A DNA stretch of 64,000 nt from Roseibium denhamense (GTDB lineage Bacteria; Pseudomonadota; Alphaproteobacteria; Rhizobiales; Stappiaceae), in NCBI RefSeq assembly GCF_009711415.1, contig NZ_SMLZ01000109.1, forward strand, positions 124,001 to 188,000. Direction: 5' to 3'. The translations under genes were made by a program, and so were the position numbers. Below the pieces are notes generated by a model, which saw nothing but the letters and a program-made list of their open reading frames with translations, was not told where the DNA came from and searched no databases. Positions 8,763-17,907 of this stretch are shown piece by piece. Numbering within the stretch: the first letter of the stretch is position 1; each line of letters starts with the position of its first letter.

Positions 8763-10280
8763 TCAATCGCCGTCGGCAACGCCTTCGGCCCGCGCGCGTG
8801 CCCGGCGGGCACGGTAGCTCGGCAGAACGACGAGAATAACGGCCAGCACCAAGAGGCCCAAGGTCATCGGGCGCTCATAGATGAAGCTGATGCCGTCATA
8901 AAGCTGCATCGACCTGGAGAAATTGTCCTCCAGCATACGGCCCAAAATGAAACCGATCAGCAGTGGCGCAAGCGGATAGTCGGCAAAGCGGAGGACCGTT
9001 GCACAAATCCCGAAACCAACCAGGATCAGAAGCTCCGTCGAGTTGTTTTGCCCGATGTAAGCGCCCATCAATGTGAAGAACAAGATGAACGGGATCAGGA
9101 AATTGCGGGGAACAGCCAGGATCTTTGCGATGTAAGGGATCAGCGGCAGGTTCAGGATCAGAAGGATCACGTTGCCCAGATACATGGAAATGATCACGGC
9201 CCAGAAGATCTCCGGCTGGTCCACCATCAGACGTGGCCCCGGCGAGACGTTTAGAGCAATCAAGGCTCCAAGCAGAATGGCCGTTGTCCCGGAGCCTGGA
9301 ATGCCGAGTGTCAGAAGCGGTACGAACGAGCCCGTGCAGGCGGCGTTGTTTGCGCTTTCCGGCGCGGCCAGGCCCTTGACCGAGCCTTTTCCGAATTGCT
9401 CCTGTTCTTCCTTGGGCGCAATGTTCCTTTCCACCGCATACCCCAGGAACGAGGCAATCGTCGCCCCTGCTCCCGGCAGCACACCGATCAGAAAGCCTTG
9501 GATGGACTGACGCCCGATCACGGGTGTGATCGCCTTGGCTTCTGCCTTTGTGATCCGCAGATCCTTGATCTCGTTGGTACCGCCTTCCGTCTTCGACCGG
9601 CTGGGATCCAAAACGAGATACAGCGCTTCGGGCAAGGCAAACATCGCCATGGCGAGCGTAATAAAGCCGAATCCGGACTGGAGGTCCATCAATCCCATGG
9701 TGAAGCGCGGCATGTTAAACAGCGCACCCTCGCCAACGGTCGCCATGATGACCCCGAGAATGGTCATAAGCAGCGCCTTGATCACCTGACCGGTCCCGGC
9801 AAAGGCTGCAATGGCGGACAGGCCGACGACCATCAGGGCGAAATACTCGGCGGAGTGGAACAGGAGCGCGACCGATGCCAGAGCCGGAGCGAAGATCATC
9901 AGAAGAACCGCCCCGATCGACCCGCCGGCAAACGACGAGATGGCCGCAACGGTCAATGCCTTGCCCGCCTTGCCCTGACGGGCAAGTGGATAGCCATCAA
10001 AGCTGGTGGCCACTGTGGAAGCAACACCGGGGGCATTTATCAGGATAGAGGACGTCGAGCCGCCGAAGATCGCGCCGTAATAGACACCTGCGAGCAGGAT
10101 CAGGGCCGCCGACGGATCCCCTATGGAAATGGCGACCGGGATCATGATGGCGATGATCGACATCGGTCCGAGACCGGGCAGCATGCCGATGAAGGTGCCG
10201 ATCAGGCACCCGCCAACAACCATGAGAAGGTTGGTCACGGAGAAGGCTGTGCTCAGCCCGATGAGAATTCCTTCGAGCAT
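8763..10280 (-). CDS. tctA: Tripartite tricarboxylate transporter, large permease TctA
   Basis: 505-aa polytopic membrane protein with about 11-12 hydrophobic segments. The TctA signature region (GAIFGGSTSSILINAPG, residues about 69-85) and the internally related GIPGSGTTAILLGAL segment are present. The C-terminal tail is short and basic (RARRARARAEG). It starts 1 nt after the tctB stop. Together with TctB and TctC it forms a sodium-dependent carboxylate uptake system; the family includes citrate, tartrate, terephthalate and adipate carriers, so the substrate is open. Confidence 0.93.
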   Translation of the reverse strand: MLEGILIGLSTAFSVTNLLMVVGGCLIGTFIGMLPGLGPMSIIAIMIPVAISIGDPSAALILLAGVYYGAIFGGSTSSILINAPGVASTVATSFDGYPLARQGKAGKALTVAAISSFAGGSIGAVLLMIFAPALASVALLFHSAEYFALMVVGLSAIAAFAGTGQVIKALLMTILGVIMATVGEGALFNMPRFTMGLMDLQSGFGFITLAMAMFALPEALYLVLDPSRSKTEGGTNEIKDLRITKAEAKAITPVIGRQSIQGFLIGVLPGAGATIASFLGYAVERNIAPKEEQEQFGKGSVKGLAAPESANNAACTGSFVPLLTLGIPGSGTTAILLGALIALNVSPGPRLMVDQPEIFWAVIISMYLGNVILLILNLPLIPYIAKILAVPRNFLIPFILFFTLMGAYIGQNNSTELLILVGFGICATVLRFADYPLAPLLIGFILGRMLEDNFSRSMQLYDGISFIYERPMTLGLLVLAVILVVLPSYRARRARARAEGVADGD

Positions 10281-10281
10281 G

Positions 10282-10776
10282 TCACCCTCCGTTGGCGAGA
10301 AATACGGGCAGCGGGCTCAGGAAAATCCCGAGAACCCGGTCGACCAGATACCAGACAACGCCTGCAGCAATTCCCGAGGCCAAAATCATGATGTGGTATT
10401 TGCGCTCGCCGAGAATGAACGACCCGATGAACAGAAAGCTAACAGTGGACAGGAGAAATCCGGCCGGCCGCAACAAGAGCGCATAGGCCACCATCAAACC
10501 GAGCAAGGCGATTGCCTGTCCCAGTTTGTAATCCGTCAATCTCCGGTAGTTGATTTCGGATGGCTTCGGTTCGCCGCTGCTTTTTTCAAATCCAAGCAGG
10601 ATCAATAAGGCGCAGACGATCGCCATGATCGACAGGATTTTCGGAAAAGTCGACGGCCAAATCGGATTGCGCCGCATAAAGGGCGCCAGCGTGTCGTCCA
10701 TTGTGAAAAAGGCTGCATAGCCATAGGCAACACAGATCAACAAGATGATCATGGCGATCCAACGATCGAGCGCCAT
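10282..10776 (-). CDS. tctB: Tripartite tricarboxylate transporter, small permease TctB
   Basis: 164 aa with four predicted TM segments (starting AMIILLICVAYGYAAFF, then MAIVCALLILLGF, a paired hydrophobic stretch, and ASGIAAGVVWYLVDRVLGIF), the expected size and layout for TctB. A GGGGAGGAGCCC ribosome site precedes the ATG. It is separated from tctC by 113 nt holding a strong stem-loop and is followed by tctA after 1 nt. Confidence 0.88.
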   Translation of the reverse strand: MALDRWIAMIILLICVAYGYAAFFTMDDTLAPFMRRNPIWPSTFPKILSIMAIVCALLILLGFEKSSGEPKPSEINYRRLTDYKLGQAIALLGLMVAYALLLRPAGFLLSTVSFLFIGSFILGERKYHIMILASGIAAGVVWYLVDRVLGIFLSPLPVFLANGG

Positions 10777-10849
10777 GGGCTCCTCCCCGCGAAATTTTTC
10801 TGGTTAAGTGCCCGCGCCGGTGTGATCGGTATGCGCCTGACACGGGAAA

Positions 10850-10878
10850 GGCGGCGCGAGCTGTTCCGCTGCGCCGCC
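10850..10878 (-). terminator. Stem-loop between tctC and tctB
   Basis: Inverted repeat GGCGGCGC (10850-10857) / GCGCCGCC (10871-10878), extended inward by AGC/GCT. It lies just after the tctC stop and before tctB and is not followed by a good U-run on the minus strand. It is more likely a partial terminator or mRNA-stabilising hairpin that lets the binding protein be made in excess over the membrane subunits. Confidence 0.55.
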
Positions 10879-10889
10879 AGTCTTTTGTC

Positions 10890-11873
10890 TTACAGGAAGC
10901 CGAGCTTCTTCATCAGATCGCCGATCACCTGTTCCTGGTTTTCCAGGAAGGCACGGAAGTCATCACCATTGTTGTGAATGTTGACCCAGCCGTTGCGCGC
11001 ACGGACCTCTTCCCACTCCGGGGTGTCATACATTTTGGTCAGCGCGGTCTGGTAGGCAACCAGCTGCTCTTCCGGCAGGTCAGGAGCTGCAAAGAAACCG
11101 CGCCAGTTGACAAAGGTGGTGTCGATGCCCTGCTCCTTCATGGTCGGAGCGTCCTCATACGCCGCAACGCGTTCATCCGCTGTAACACCAATGATTTTCA
11201 CTTCGCCAGCATTTGCAAGATCAACCGCTTCGGAGAAGCCAGTGGACAAAGCCGCGATTTCACCGGACAAAAGCGCCGCCATCGCTTTTCCGCCTGCATC
11301 ATAGGGGATGTATTTGAAGGCTGTCGGGTCTTCACCGGCAGCTTCCATGGCCATCGCTGCAACAAGGTGATCCATACCGCCTGGAACGGAACCGCCGCCA
11401 ATGGCGGTACCGGACGGATCGGCTTTATAGGCTGCGATCAGGTCGGTCATGGAGTTGATCGGACTGTCTTTTCCAACGACCACAGCGGCGTAGTCGCCGA
11501 TGGTTCCTGCAACGAGCGTCAGGTCACGGAAGTTTTGCGGGAAGACGCCTGTAAGCGACCGGATCACGATTGGGGTCGAGTTGACCATCAGCGTGCCGTG
11601 ATTGGACGCAGCGTTTTCTATCAGGTAGCCGATGGCCTTGCCGCCGCCGCCGCCGGACATGTTTTCATAAGACGCGGTGCCGACAAGACCTGCCTTGGTG
11701 AGTGCTTCGCCTGTGCCGCGTGCTGTGCCGTCCCAGCCGCCACCAGCACCACCGGGGATCAGGAAGTGAATCGAGTCAACAACCTGGCCCGCAGCAAACG
11801 ACGGCGTTGCGAATGTCATTGAAGCCGCAGCAGCAGCCAGAACGACCCGGCGGGTCATTTTCATGAGTGTCAT
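10890..11873 (-). CDS. tctC: Tripartite tricarboxylate transporter binding protein TctC
   Basis: 327-aa periplasmic binding protein of the Bug/TctC family. The signal peptide (MTRRVVLAAAAASMTFATPS) is followed by the mature start FAAGQVVDSIHFLIPGGAGG and the family signature GGAGGGWDGTARGTGEAL. I start at the ATG at 11873, which has a GGAGG site 5 nt upstream; an in-frame GTG 12 nt earlier overlaps that site. It is the first gene of the tct operon, preceded by about 260 nt of control region. It captures the carboxylate for TctBA. Confidence 0.92.
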   Translation of the reverse strand: MTLMKMTRRVVLAAAAASMTFATPSFAAGQVVDSIHFLIPGGAGGGWDGTARGTGEALTKAGLVGTASYENMSGGGGGKAIGYLIENAASNHGTLMVNSTPIVIRSLTGVFPQNFRDLTLVAGTIGDYAAVVVGKDSPINSMTDLIAAYKADPSGTAIGGGSVPGGMDHLVAAMAMEAAGEDPTAFKYIPYDAGGKAMAALLSGEIAALSTGFSEAVDLANAGEVKIIGVTADERVAAYEDAPTMKEQGIDTTFVNWRGFFAAPDLPEEQLVAYQTALTKMYDTPEWEEVRARNGWVNIHNNGDDFRAFLENQEQVIGDLMKKLGFL

Positions 11874-11975
11874 GTTTTCCTCCACATAGTCCGGTCATTG
11901 GAAAGACAGGTTAAGAGCCACCGGACCGCATGAGCGGTTCCTCCCGGCGGGCTTGGGTGGAGCGTAACGTCAAAC

Positions 11976-11994
11976 CCTGTCACCAACCTGTCAC
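11976..11994. promoter_or_regulatory. Direct repeat CCTGTCAC, 11-bp period, upstream of tctC
   Basis: Two exact copies of CCTGTCAC start at 11976 and 11987, one helical turn apart, about 100 nt upstream of the tctC start. OmpR-family regulators typically bind such direct repeats, and a TctD-like regulator is encoded downstream in the same region. The link is inference. The rest of 11874-12133 holds no gene I can support; it is the matB-tctC intergenic space. Confidence 0.4.
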
Positions 11995-12133
11995 GAAGCG
12001 GATTGGAGTTTTGGGAAATCTTTAGGAGGCTTTTTAGCCTTCGCTTGATCTCCGTCAGCACTGCCATTGCGGACCGCGACCAAAGGCAAAATCAGGTGGT
12101 TCAGCATCAGACGGTCGATGAATTTGAAGCTTT

Positions 12134-13651
12134 CTAGGCCGGAACAAACAGGTCCTGATACATGTCCCGGAGCTTGTTTTTCTGCACTTTGCCCATGGTG
12201 TTGCGGGGCAGTTGATCGATGACGATCAGCTTGCGCGGGTGCTTGAAGCGGGCCAGGCTTGCCGAGATCGCAGCTTCAATGTCCGGCAGCCGGATTTCGC
12301 CCCCGCCATTGCCGACCAGCACCCCGACAACCGTTTCCCCAAAGTCGGGATGCGGCACGCCGATGACAGCGCTTTCCAGAACGCCCGGCTGTTCATCAAG
12401 GATAAGCTCGATCTCTTTCGGGTATATGTTGTAGCCGCCGGAAATAATCAGATCCTTGTTCCGTCCAACAATATGGATATAGCCATCAGCATCGATCTTG
12501 CCGAGATCGCCTGTAATAAAGAACCCGTCTTCACGCAGTTCTGCGGCAGTCTTTTCCGGCATTTGCCAATAGCCTTTAAAGACGTTTGGGCCGCGTACCT
12601 CGATCTGCCCCACCTCGCCCTCCGGGAGAGCCGCGCCGTTGTCCGGATTGGTGATCTTGAGCTCAACGCCTGGCAGGGGAAAGCCAACCGTTCCCGCCCG
12701 CCTCTCACCCTCATAGGGGTTCGAAGTGTTCATGTTGGTTTCCGTCATCCCGTAGCGTTCCAGGATCCGGTGACCAGTGCGCTCTTCAAAACGGACATGG
12801 GTCTCGGCCAGCAAAGGCGCGCTTCCGGAAACAAACAGGCGCATGTGGCTAGTCAGGTCTCTGGTGAACCGGTCGTCGTCCAAAAGCCGGGTGTAGAAGG
12901 TCGGGACACCCATCATGGCGGTCGCCTTCGGCAGGTTGCCAATCATGGCATCAAGATCGAACTTGGGCAGAAAGATCATGGAACTTCCTGCGATCAGGCT
13001 TACATTCGTGGCCACGAACAAACCGTGCGTGTGAAAAATCGGCAGGGCATGTAGCAGCACATCAGCATCAGTGAACCTCCAGCAATCGGCCAGGGTTTCA
13101 GCGTTTGAAAGAAGGTTCGCCTGGGTCAGCATCGCACCTTTCGACCGCCCGGTCGTACCGGAAGTGTAGAGAAAGGCTGCCAGGTCATCGGCGGACCGGT
13201 CGACGATATCGAAGGTGGATGGTTTGGATTTTGCAGTCGCCGTTAGCGATCCGGAGCCATCGGCATTCAGTGTAGCGAGTCTGGCTCCAAGGCCGGTTAC
13301 GATCGGCGTGAGAGCGGCTTCGCTGCGTGCATCGCAGACAACAAGGGCAGCGCCGCTGTTTTCAATGAAGTAGGTCAGCTCATCCACGGTGTAGGCGGTG
13401 TTGAGCGGGAGGAAGATCACACCGGCCTGCGCACAGGCCGCATAGAGTGCAAGTGCTTCAGGTGACTTTTCAATCTGCGCTGCGAGCCGGTCTCCCGGCT
13501 TCAATCCGAATTCGGTCAGAGCATGGGCAATCTGCGCTGCTTGTCCCAGGAACTCGGCATGGGTGAGGATGGCCCCGCTTGCCAGATGCAGAAAAGGCGT
13601 CGTCTTGCCGGCATGTTTGCCGAACAGCTGATCAAAGAGCGGGTTGGCCAT
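12134..13651 (-). CDS. matB: Malonyl-CoA synthetase
   Basis: 505-aa ANL-superfamily acyl-CoA synthetase converting malonate, ATP and CoA to malonyl-CoA. The phosphate-binding loop YTSGTTGRSKGAM and the later motifs GYWQMPEKTAAELREDGF, TGDLGKIDADGYIHIVGR and a C-terminal catalytic lysine in PRNTMGKVQKNKLRD are present. The start at 13651 (MANPLFDQLF) has AGGAG 9 nt upstream and overlaps the decarboxylase gene by 20 nt; an upstream extension would read deep into that gene. The adjacency with malonyl-CoA decarboxylase and a MatR-type regulator identifies it as matB rather than a fatty-acid or methylmalonate ligase. Confidence 0.92.
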   Translation of the reverse strand: MANPLFDQLFGKHAGKTTPFLHLASGAILTHAEFLGQAAQIAHALTEFGLKPGDRLAAQIEKSPEALALYAACAQAGVIFLPLNTAYTVDELTYFIENSGAALVVCDARSEAALTPIVTGLGARLATLNADGSGSLTATAKSKPSTFDIVDRSADDLAAFLYTSGTTGRSKGAMLTQANLLSNAETLADCWRFTDADVLLHALPIFHTHGLFVATNVSLIAGSSMIFLPKFDLDAMIGNLPKATAMMGVPTFYTRLLDDDRFTRDLTSHMRLFVSGSAPLLAETHVRFEERTGHRILERYGMTETNMNTSNPYEGERRAGTVGFPLPGVELKITNPDNGAALPEGEVGQIEVRGPNVFKGYWQMPEKTAAELREDGFFITGDLGKIDADGYIHIVGRNKDLIISGGYNIYPKEIELILDEQPGVLESAVIGVPHPDFGETVVGVLVGNGGGEIRLPDIEAAISASLARFKHPRKLIVIDQLPRNTMGKVQKNKLRDMYQDLFVPA

Positions 13652-14909
13652 CGGTCGGGCTCCTGTTGAGTGCTTTTTCAGCGGCCGCGCTGAGCGACTT
13701 GATATCCGAAGAGGCCGCAATTTCATGGGAGGTCGCGAAGCGCTCGTGGTTTTGCGAGACCTTCGAAAGATTGTAAAGGTAGTTGACCATCACGCCGGCG
13801 GATTGCTGTTGACCCTTTTCAGAAAGGTCGGCGTCCGCATGAACTTGATAAACCTGCGCGCCGTTGCCGAGATGGAAGCGGGCCACTGGATCAAGCGGCA
13901 ATCCGTTCCTGCGTTTCGCTGCGATCAGATAATGCGCCGCGAGCGCCTTGAGCTGCTTTGGATCGTCGGGGAGCGGACCGAGGTCGTTTTTCTCGATCCA
14001 GTTCAGGAAACCCGGAATTGGTGACAGCGTCACGAAGGTTTTCAGGCTCGGCAATTCCAGAGAAAGATCTGCGGCAACCTGTTTGATCAGGGAATTGCCG
14101 AAGGAAATCCCCGCCAGCCCCTTCTGGCAGTTCGAGATGGAATAGAAGACCGCCGTGTTCGCGTCTTCGGCCTCAATGTGTTCCCGCTCTTCGCTCAAAA
14201 GCCCTTGGACGGACGAGGGAACACCTTTGGTGAGGGCGACTTCCACGAAGATCAGTGGCTCATCCGGCATGGTGGGGTGGAAGAAGGCGAAACAGCGCCG
14301 GTCGGCGGGCTGCAAGCGCCGTCTCAGATCATCCCAGCTGTCGATGGCGTGGACCGCTTCATACTCAATGATCTTTTCAAGGATATTGGCCGGGCTTTCC
14401 CAGTTGATCGGTCTGAGCACGAGGAACCCTCTGTTGAACCAGCTGGCAAACAGATGGCCAAAGTCGACGTTGAGGGCTTGCAGAGCGTCATCCTCCTTGC
14501 TGAAGCGCAGGAGATCGGCGCGCATGGCAACGAGGGACCGGGTGGCGTCCGGCACCTGGTTGAGACGGCGGATCAGCTCCTGCCGGCGTGGTTCGGCAGC
14601 GCGGACCAGGGTTTCGTAGCTCGTCTTGGTCTGCCCCTTTTCATAGGTTTCAAGTGCCGCGCGAAGATCTTGAGGCGAGACAGCCATGTCTTCGGCCAAG
14701 TGATTGAAAAAGGAAAGCTTTTCGTCTTCCTCTGCTGTTTCATAACGGTCGAGGATAATCCGGGCGATCGTGCTGCCCGAAACCTCGCCCGACGCACCCA
14801 AAAGCGCGGCGGTGAGTTCCTCCATGGGCCGGTTGTCGGAGCTTCCGGGAAGAAACGTCCGGTACCGGCGGTCAAAGATTGAAGACAGCAGATCAGCTAA
14901 AAGGGTCAT
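13632..14909 (-). CDS. matA: Malonyl-CoA decarboxylase
   Basis: 425-aa decarboxylase forming acetyl-CoA and CO2 from malonyl-CoA. It has a helical N-terminal domain and a GCN5-like catalytic domain in which the Ser of FYSISNCQKGLAG and the His of FHLGNGA occupy the positions of the family's Ser-His active site. The ATG at 14909 overlaps the DctM stop by 4 nt (ATGA) and begins MTLLADLLSSIFDRR. Order dctPQM-matA-matB on one transcript gives uptake, activation and decarboxylation of malonate in one unit. Confidence 0.93.
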   Translation of the reverse strand: MTLLADLLSSIFDRRYRTFLPGSSDNRPMEELTAALLGASGEVSGSTIARIILDRYETAEEDEKLSFFNHLAEDMAVSPQDLRAALETYEKGQTKTSYETLVRAAEPRRQELIRRLNQVPDATRSLVAMRADLLRFSKEDDALQALNVDFGHLFASWFNRGFLVLRPINWESPANILEKIIEYEAVHAIDSWDDLRRRLQPADRRCFAFFHPTMPDEPLIFVEVALTKGVPSSVQGLLSEEREHIEAEDANTAVFYSISNCQKGLAGISFGNSLIKQVAADLSLELPSLKTFVTLSPIPGFLNWIEKNDLGPLPDDPKQLKALAAHYLIAAKRRNGLPLDPVARFHLGNGAQVYQVHADADLSEKGQQQSAGVMVNYLYNLSKVSQNHERFATSHEIAASSDIKSLSAAAEKALNRSPTDGQPAL

Positions 14910-16222
14910 CGTGTTGGTCCCATCACAGCATCCGGCAACCAAGTTGCCAGTCCTGGGAAGATGCATAACAGGATGATCGCGACGACCATACATCCCACAA
15001 AGGGTAAGGAGCCCTTCAGAATGGTCTTCAGCGAGATATCCGGTGCAATGCCATTGATGACATACAAGTTGAGGCCGACCGGAGGCGATATCAAGCCAAT
15101 CTCCATGTTGATCGTCAGGACAACCGCAAACCAGATCGGATCAAATCCAGCCGTTGTGATGATTGGCAAGAGGATCGGGGCCGCCATTAGGATCACGGCA
15201 ACCGGTGGCAGGAAGAAACCGGCGATCAGCAGGAAGATATTCACCGCGCCCATAAGAACCCAGCGGTTCACATCCAAAGTGCCGATCCACTCGGCAATCG
15301 CCTGCGTGATGAACAACGAAGACAGCATGTAAGAAAAGACACCGGCAGCTGCGATGATGAACAGGATCATCACGCTTTCCTTAGTGCTGTCGCGCAGGAC
15401 AACCCAAAGATCTCCGGGATTCCAGAGTTTGTAGATCACCATCGCGATGACCAGACACATCAGCGCGCCGACGGCCGCCGTTTCCGACGGTGTCGCGATG
15501 CCGCCATACATGGCGTAAAGCACGCCGACGATGATCGCGAGGAAGGGCAGAACCCGAGGCAGGATCTCAAAACGCTCTTTCCAGGTGTAGCTGCCGGCAC
15601 TCAAGACAGAGGCATCCCCGGAACGCCAGGTGGAATAGAGTGACCATGCCATGAAGAGGCCAACCAGGAGCAGGCCTGGAATGACACCGGCAAGGAACAG
15701 GCGTCCAATCGAGGTTTCGGTCGCAATGCCGTAAACGATCATCGTGACCGATGGCGGGATCAGAATCCCGAGTGTTCCGCCAGCGGCGATCGAGCCGGCC
15801 GCAACGCCGTCCGGATAGCCGCGCTTGCGCATTTCCGGAATGCCCATCTTGCCGATCGCCGCACACGTTGCCGGGCTGGACCCGGACATCGCGGCAAACA
15901 GCGCGCAGGCTCCGAGGTTGGAGACGACCAGCCCGCCTGGAACGCGGGTGAGCCACCGTTCCAGCGCCTCATAAAGGTCGGCACCAGCGCGGGTGGAGGC
16001 GATTGAAGCGCCCATGATGATAAACATCGGGATGGAAAGGAGCGCGAAGTTGTCGAGCTTGCCGAACAGGATTTCCGGCATCAGTTCCAGGGACCGCATG
16101 CCGTCGAAGATGATTAGGAAACCGGCTGAGACAATCAGAAGCCCCAGCGCGACCGACACACCGGAGAACAGGACGAAGATGGTGAAGAAGGCGACCAAGG
16201 CACCGAGGAGAAGCGGATCCAT
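14906..16222 (-). CDS. dctM: TRAP transporter large permease (malonate operon)
   Basis: 438-aa DctM-type permease with about 12 TM helices. Characteristic segments include FIIMGASIASTRAGADLYEA, NLGACALFAAMSGSSPATC, GGTLGILIPPSVTMIVYGI and NMEIGLISPPVGLNLYVI. It overlaps dctQ upstream by 1 nt (TAATG) and matA downstream by 4 nt, so all are translationally coupled. It is inferred to import malonate with sodium, replacing the MatC carrier of the classical Rhizobium mat operon. Confidence 0.93.
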   Translation of the reverse strand: MDPLLLGALVAFFTIFVLFSGVSVALGLLIVSAGFLIIFDGMRSLELMPEILFGKLDNFALLSIPMFIIMGASIASTRAGADLYEALERWLTRVPGGLVVSNLGACALFAAMSGSSPATCAAIGKMGIPEMRKRGYPDGVAAGSIAAGGTLGILIPPSVTMIVYGIATETSIGRLFLAGVIPGLLLVGLFMAWSLYSTWRSGDASVLSAGSYTWKERFEILPRVLPFLAIIVGVLYAMYGGIATPSETAAVGALMCLVIAMVIYKLWNPGDLWVVLRDSTKESVMILFIIAAAGVFSYMLSSLFITQAIAEWIGTLDVNRWVLMGAVNIFLLIAGFFLPPVAVILMAAPILLPIITTAGFDPIWFAVVLTINMEIGLISPPVGLNLYVINGIAPDISLKTILKGSLPFVGCMVVAIILLCIFPGLATWLPDAVMGPTR

Positions 16223-16770
16223 TATGCGTCCTCCAGGCCGAACGGGCGATCAACCCGTGTGATCACAGCTACCAGATCGGCAATCAGCTGCAGGAGAAGC
16301 AGGCCGAACCCTACGGGCAAGGAGAGATATGGGATCCAAAGCCGGACACCCCACACCGTGTCCGAGCGCCAGCCGCGGTCCCAGGCAAAGTGCCAGTACT
16401 CAAAGCCATAAAACAGCATGATCCCAACAATCAGGATTGACAGCGAGAGGGTAATCAGCGCGAGAAAAAACCGAGCCCGTGGCGGCAGCGACAGCGGCAC
16501 CAGGTCCACATTCACGTGGCCGCGCAACCGCTGGACATAGGGCAAGCCGACAAGCGTCGCGGCAATCACCAGATAGATGACCGCTTCCGTCTGCCAGACC
16601 GTCGATCCGTTCAAGACGAACCTGACAAAGATCATCTGGCAGGTGATCGCAACGGCGGCGACGATCATGGCCGCCGAACACCATCCCGCAACGGTTGAAA
16701 TGGCCGCGACAGCGCGCAAAAAGGGGTTATTACCGGCATGCGCTACGGCTGCCGAGCTGTGACCCGCCAT
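16222..16770 (-). CDS. dctQ: TRAP transporter small permease (malonate operon)
   Basis: 182-aa DctQ protein with four TM segments (AAMIVAAVAITCQMIFVRFV; TEAVIYLVIAATLVGLPYVQ; FLALITLSLSILIVGIMLFY; IPYLSLPVGFGLLLLQLIAD). The polar motif RLRGHVNVDLV between helices 2 and 3 is typical of the family. The ATG at 16770 has GGGAG upstream. It is separated from dctP by 68 nt containing a perfect hairpin, and overlaps dctM by 1 nt. Confidence 0.9.
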   Translation of the reverse strand: MAGHSSAAVAHAGNNPFLRAVAAISTVAGWCSAAMIVAAVAITCQMIFVRFVLNGSTVWQTEAVIYLVIAATLVGLPYVQRLRGHVNVDLVPLSLPPRARFFLALITLSLSILIVGIMLFYGFEYWHFAWDRGWRSDTVWGVRLWIPYLSLPVGFGLLLLQLIADLVAVITRVDRPFGLEDA

Positions 16771-16806
16771 GGGAAACTCCCGAAAAAGAAAAAGGGTAGC
16801 GAGAGA

Positions 16807-16829
16807 CGGGGCGGTGTGACACCGCCCCG
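16807..16829 (-). terminator. Perfect stem-loop between malonate dctP and dctQ
   Basis: Ten-bp GC-rich stem (CGGGGCGGTG 16807-16816 pairing with 16820-16829) with a 3-nt loop, immediately after the dctP stop. No strong U-run follows on the minus strand, so partial termination or 3'-end protection of the binding-protein message is the likely role. Confidence 0.6.
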
Positions 16830-16838
16830 GTCAAAGAC

Positions 16839-17825
16839 TTATTGGACTGACAGAGCCATATCCAAGAGCTCTTGGCCGCCCGGGGTTTGCTCGATGAACG
16901 CCTTGTAGGAAGTCTCTTGCGCAAGGGCCCGCCAGGCGTCGAACTCTTCCTGGCTCATTTGCGCAATCTCGACGCCATTTTCTGCAAAGATATCGGCAGA
17001 AGCCGCATCCTGTTTCTTGGCTTCCTCCAGGTAGAACGCTTCAGCCTTGGCAGCGCCTGCCTGCAACGCGGCTTTTTGGGCATCGTTCAGACCGTCATAG
17101 GCGGATTTGTTCATCAGCAGCGGCTGATACATGAACCATAGGGCAAAGTCGCTGGCCGGTGTGTAGCACTTGACCTGCTCGTAGATCCGATAACTGACGA
17201 AAGATGAGGACGAGGTGTTCGCAGCTGTCAGAACGCCGGTTTGCATGGCGTTGTAGATTTCAGACGATGCCATGGACGCAATGGAGGCGCCGGCACCGGC
17301 AAGCATCTGCTCAAATGCCTTACCGGCTGCGCGGGTTTGTTGTCCCTTCACGTGTTCCGGGGCGGTGATGCATTTGTCTTTGCCGACAAAGCCGCCAGCA
17401 AGATAGCCGTGAACCAGAACCATCACGTCATCGCCGGCCATGATCTCTTCGATCTTGCCCATGAACGGGCTTTCGTTGAGACGGGCTGCGTGATCGTGGT
17501 TCTTCACCAGACCCGGCATCAGGGTGAGGTTGTAGGCGGGCTGCTGGCCGCCGGCATAGCTCAGCGGAAACACAGTCATATCCAGCTGACCGCGGCTGAG
17601 CGGCTTGTACTGCTCGCGCGGCTTGAAAAGGGATTTTGACGGGAAGATCTTGATTTCAAGATCGACGTCGGCAGCGGCAACTTCATTGGCAACGATTTCA
17701 GCCACCTTGTGGCGCACATCGCTGGTGGACCACTGGTGCGACAGGCGCAGTTCCGTGGCATTGGCGGCAAAAGCCGAACCGAGCAGCGCGGCAGCTGCAA
17801 CGGCGGATGTCAGTTTCATTGTCAT
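16839..17825 (-). CDS. dctP: TRAP transporter solute-binding protein (malonate operon)
   Basis: 328-aa DctP-family periplasmic protein. The signal peptide (MTMKLTSAVAAAALLGSAFA, cleavage near ANA) is followed by ELRLSHQWSTSDVRHKVAEI. The central YNAMQTGVLTAANTSSSSF stretch belongs to the ligand-helix region of the family. The start at 17825 has GGAGG 7 nt upstream; further upstream codons carry no signal. It is first in the operon, 82 nt from a MatR operator. Malonate as ligand is inferred from matA/matB and the operator. Confidence 0.9.
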   Translation of the reverse strand: MTMKLTSAVAAAALLGSAFAANATELRLSHQWSTSDVRHKVAEIVANEVAAADVDLEIKIFPSKSLFKPREQYKPLSRGQLDMTVFPLSYAGGQQPAYNLTLMPGLVKNHDHAARLNESPFMGKIEEIMAGDDVMVLVHGYLAGGFVGKDKCITAPEHVKGQQTRAAGKAFEQMLAGAGASIASMASSEIYNAMQTGVLTAANTSSSSFVSYRIYEQVKCYTPASDFALWFMYQPLLMNKSAYDGLNDAQKAALQAGAAKAEAFYLEEAKKQDAASADIFAENGVEIAQMSQEEFDAWRALAQETSYKAFIEQTPGGQELLDMALSVQ

Positions 17826-17907
17826 TGTTGTTCCTCCCAAAGAGCGTGTGACGTTTGGTCAAGCTCGGAAGGCATCCTTGCACCGAATGTATTCTCCGTC
17901 AAATTTT

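Noticed and set aside
9396..10391. 331-codon plus-strand frame opposite tctA
   Set aside because: Antisense shadow of a conserved membrane protein; product is highly polar and low complexity.
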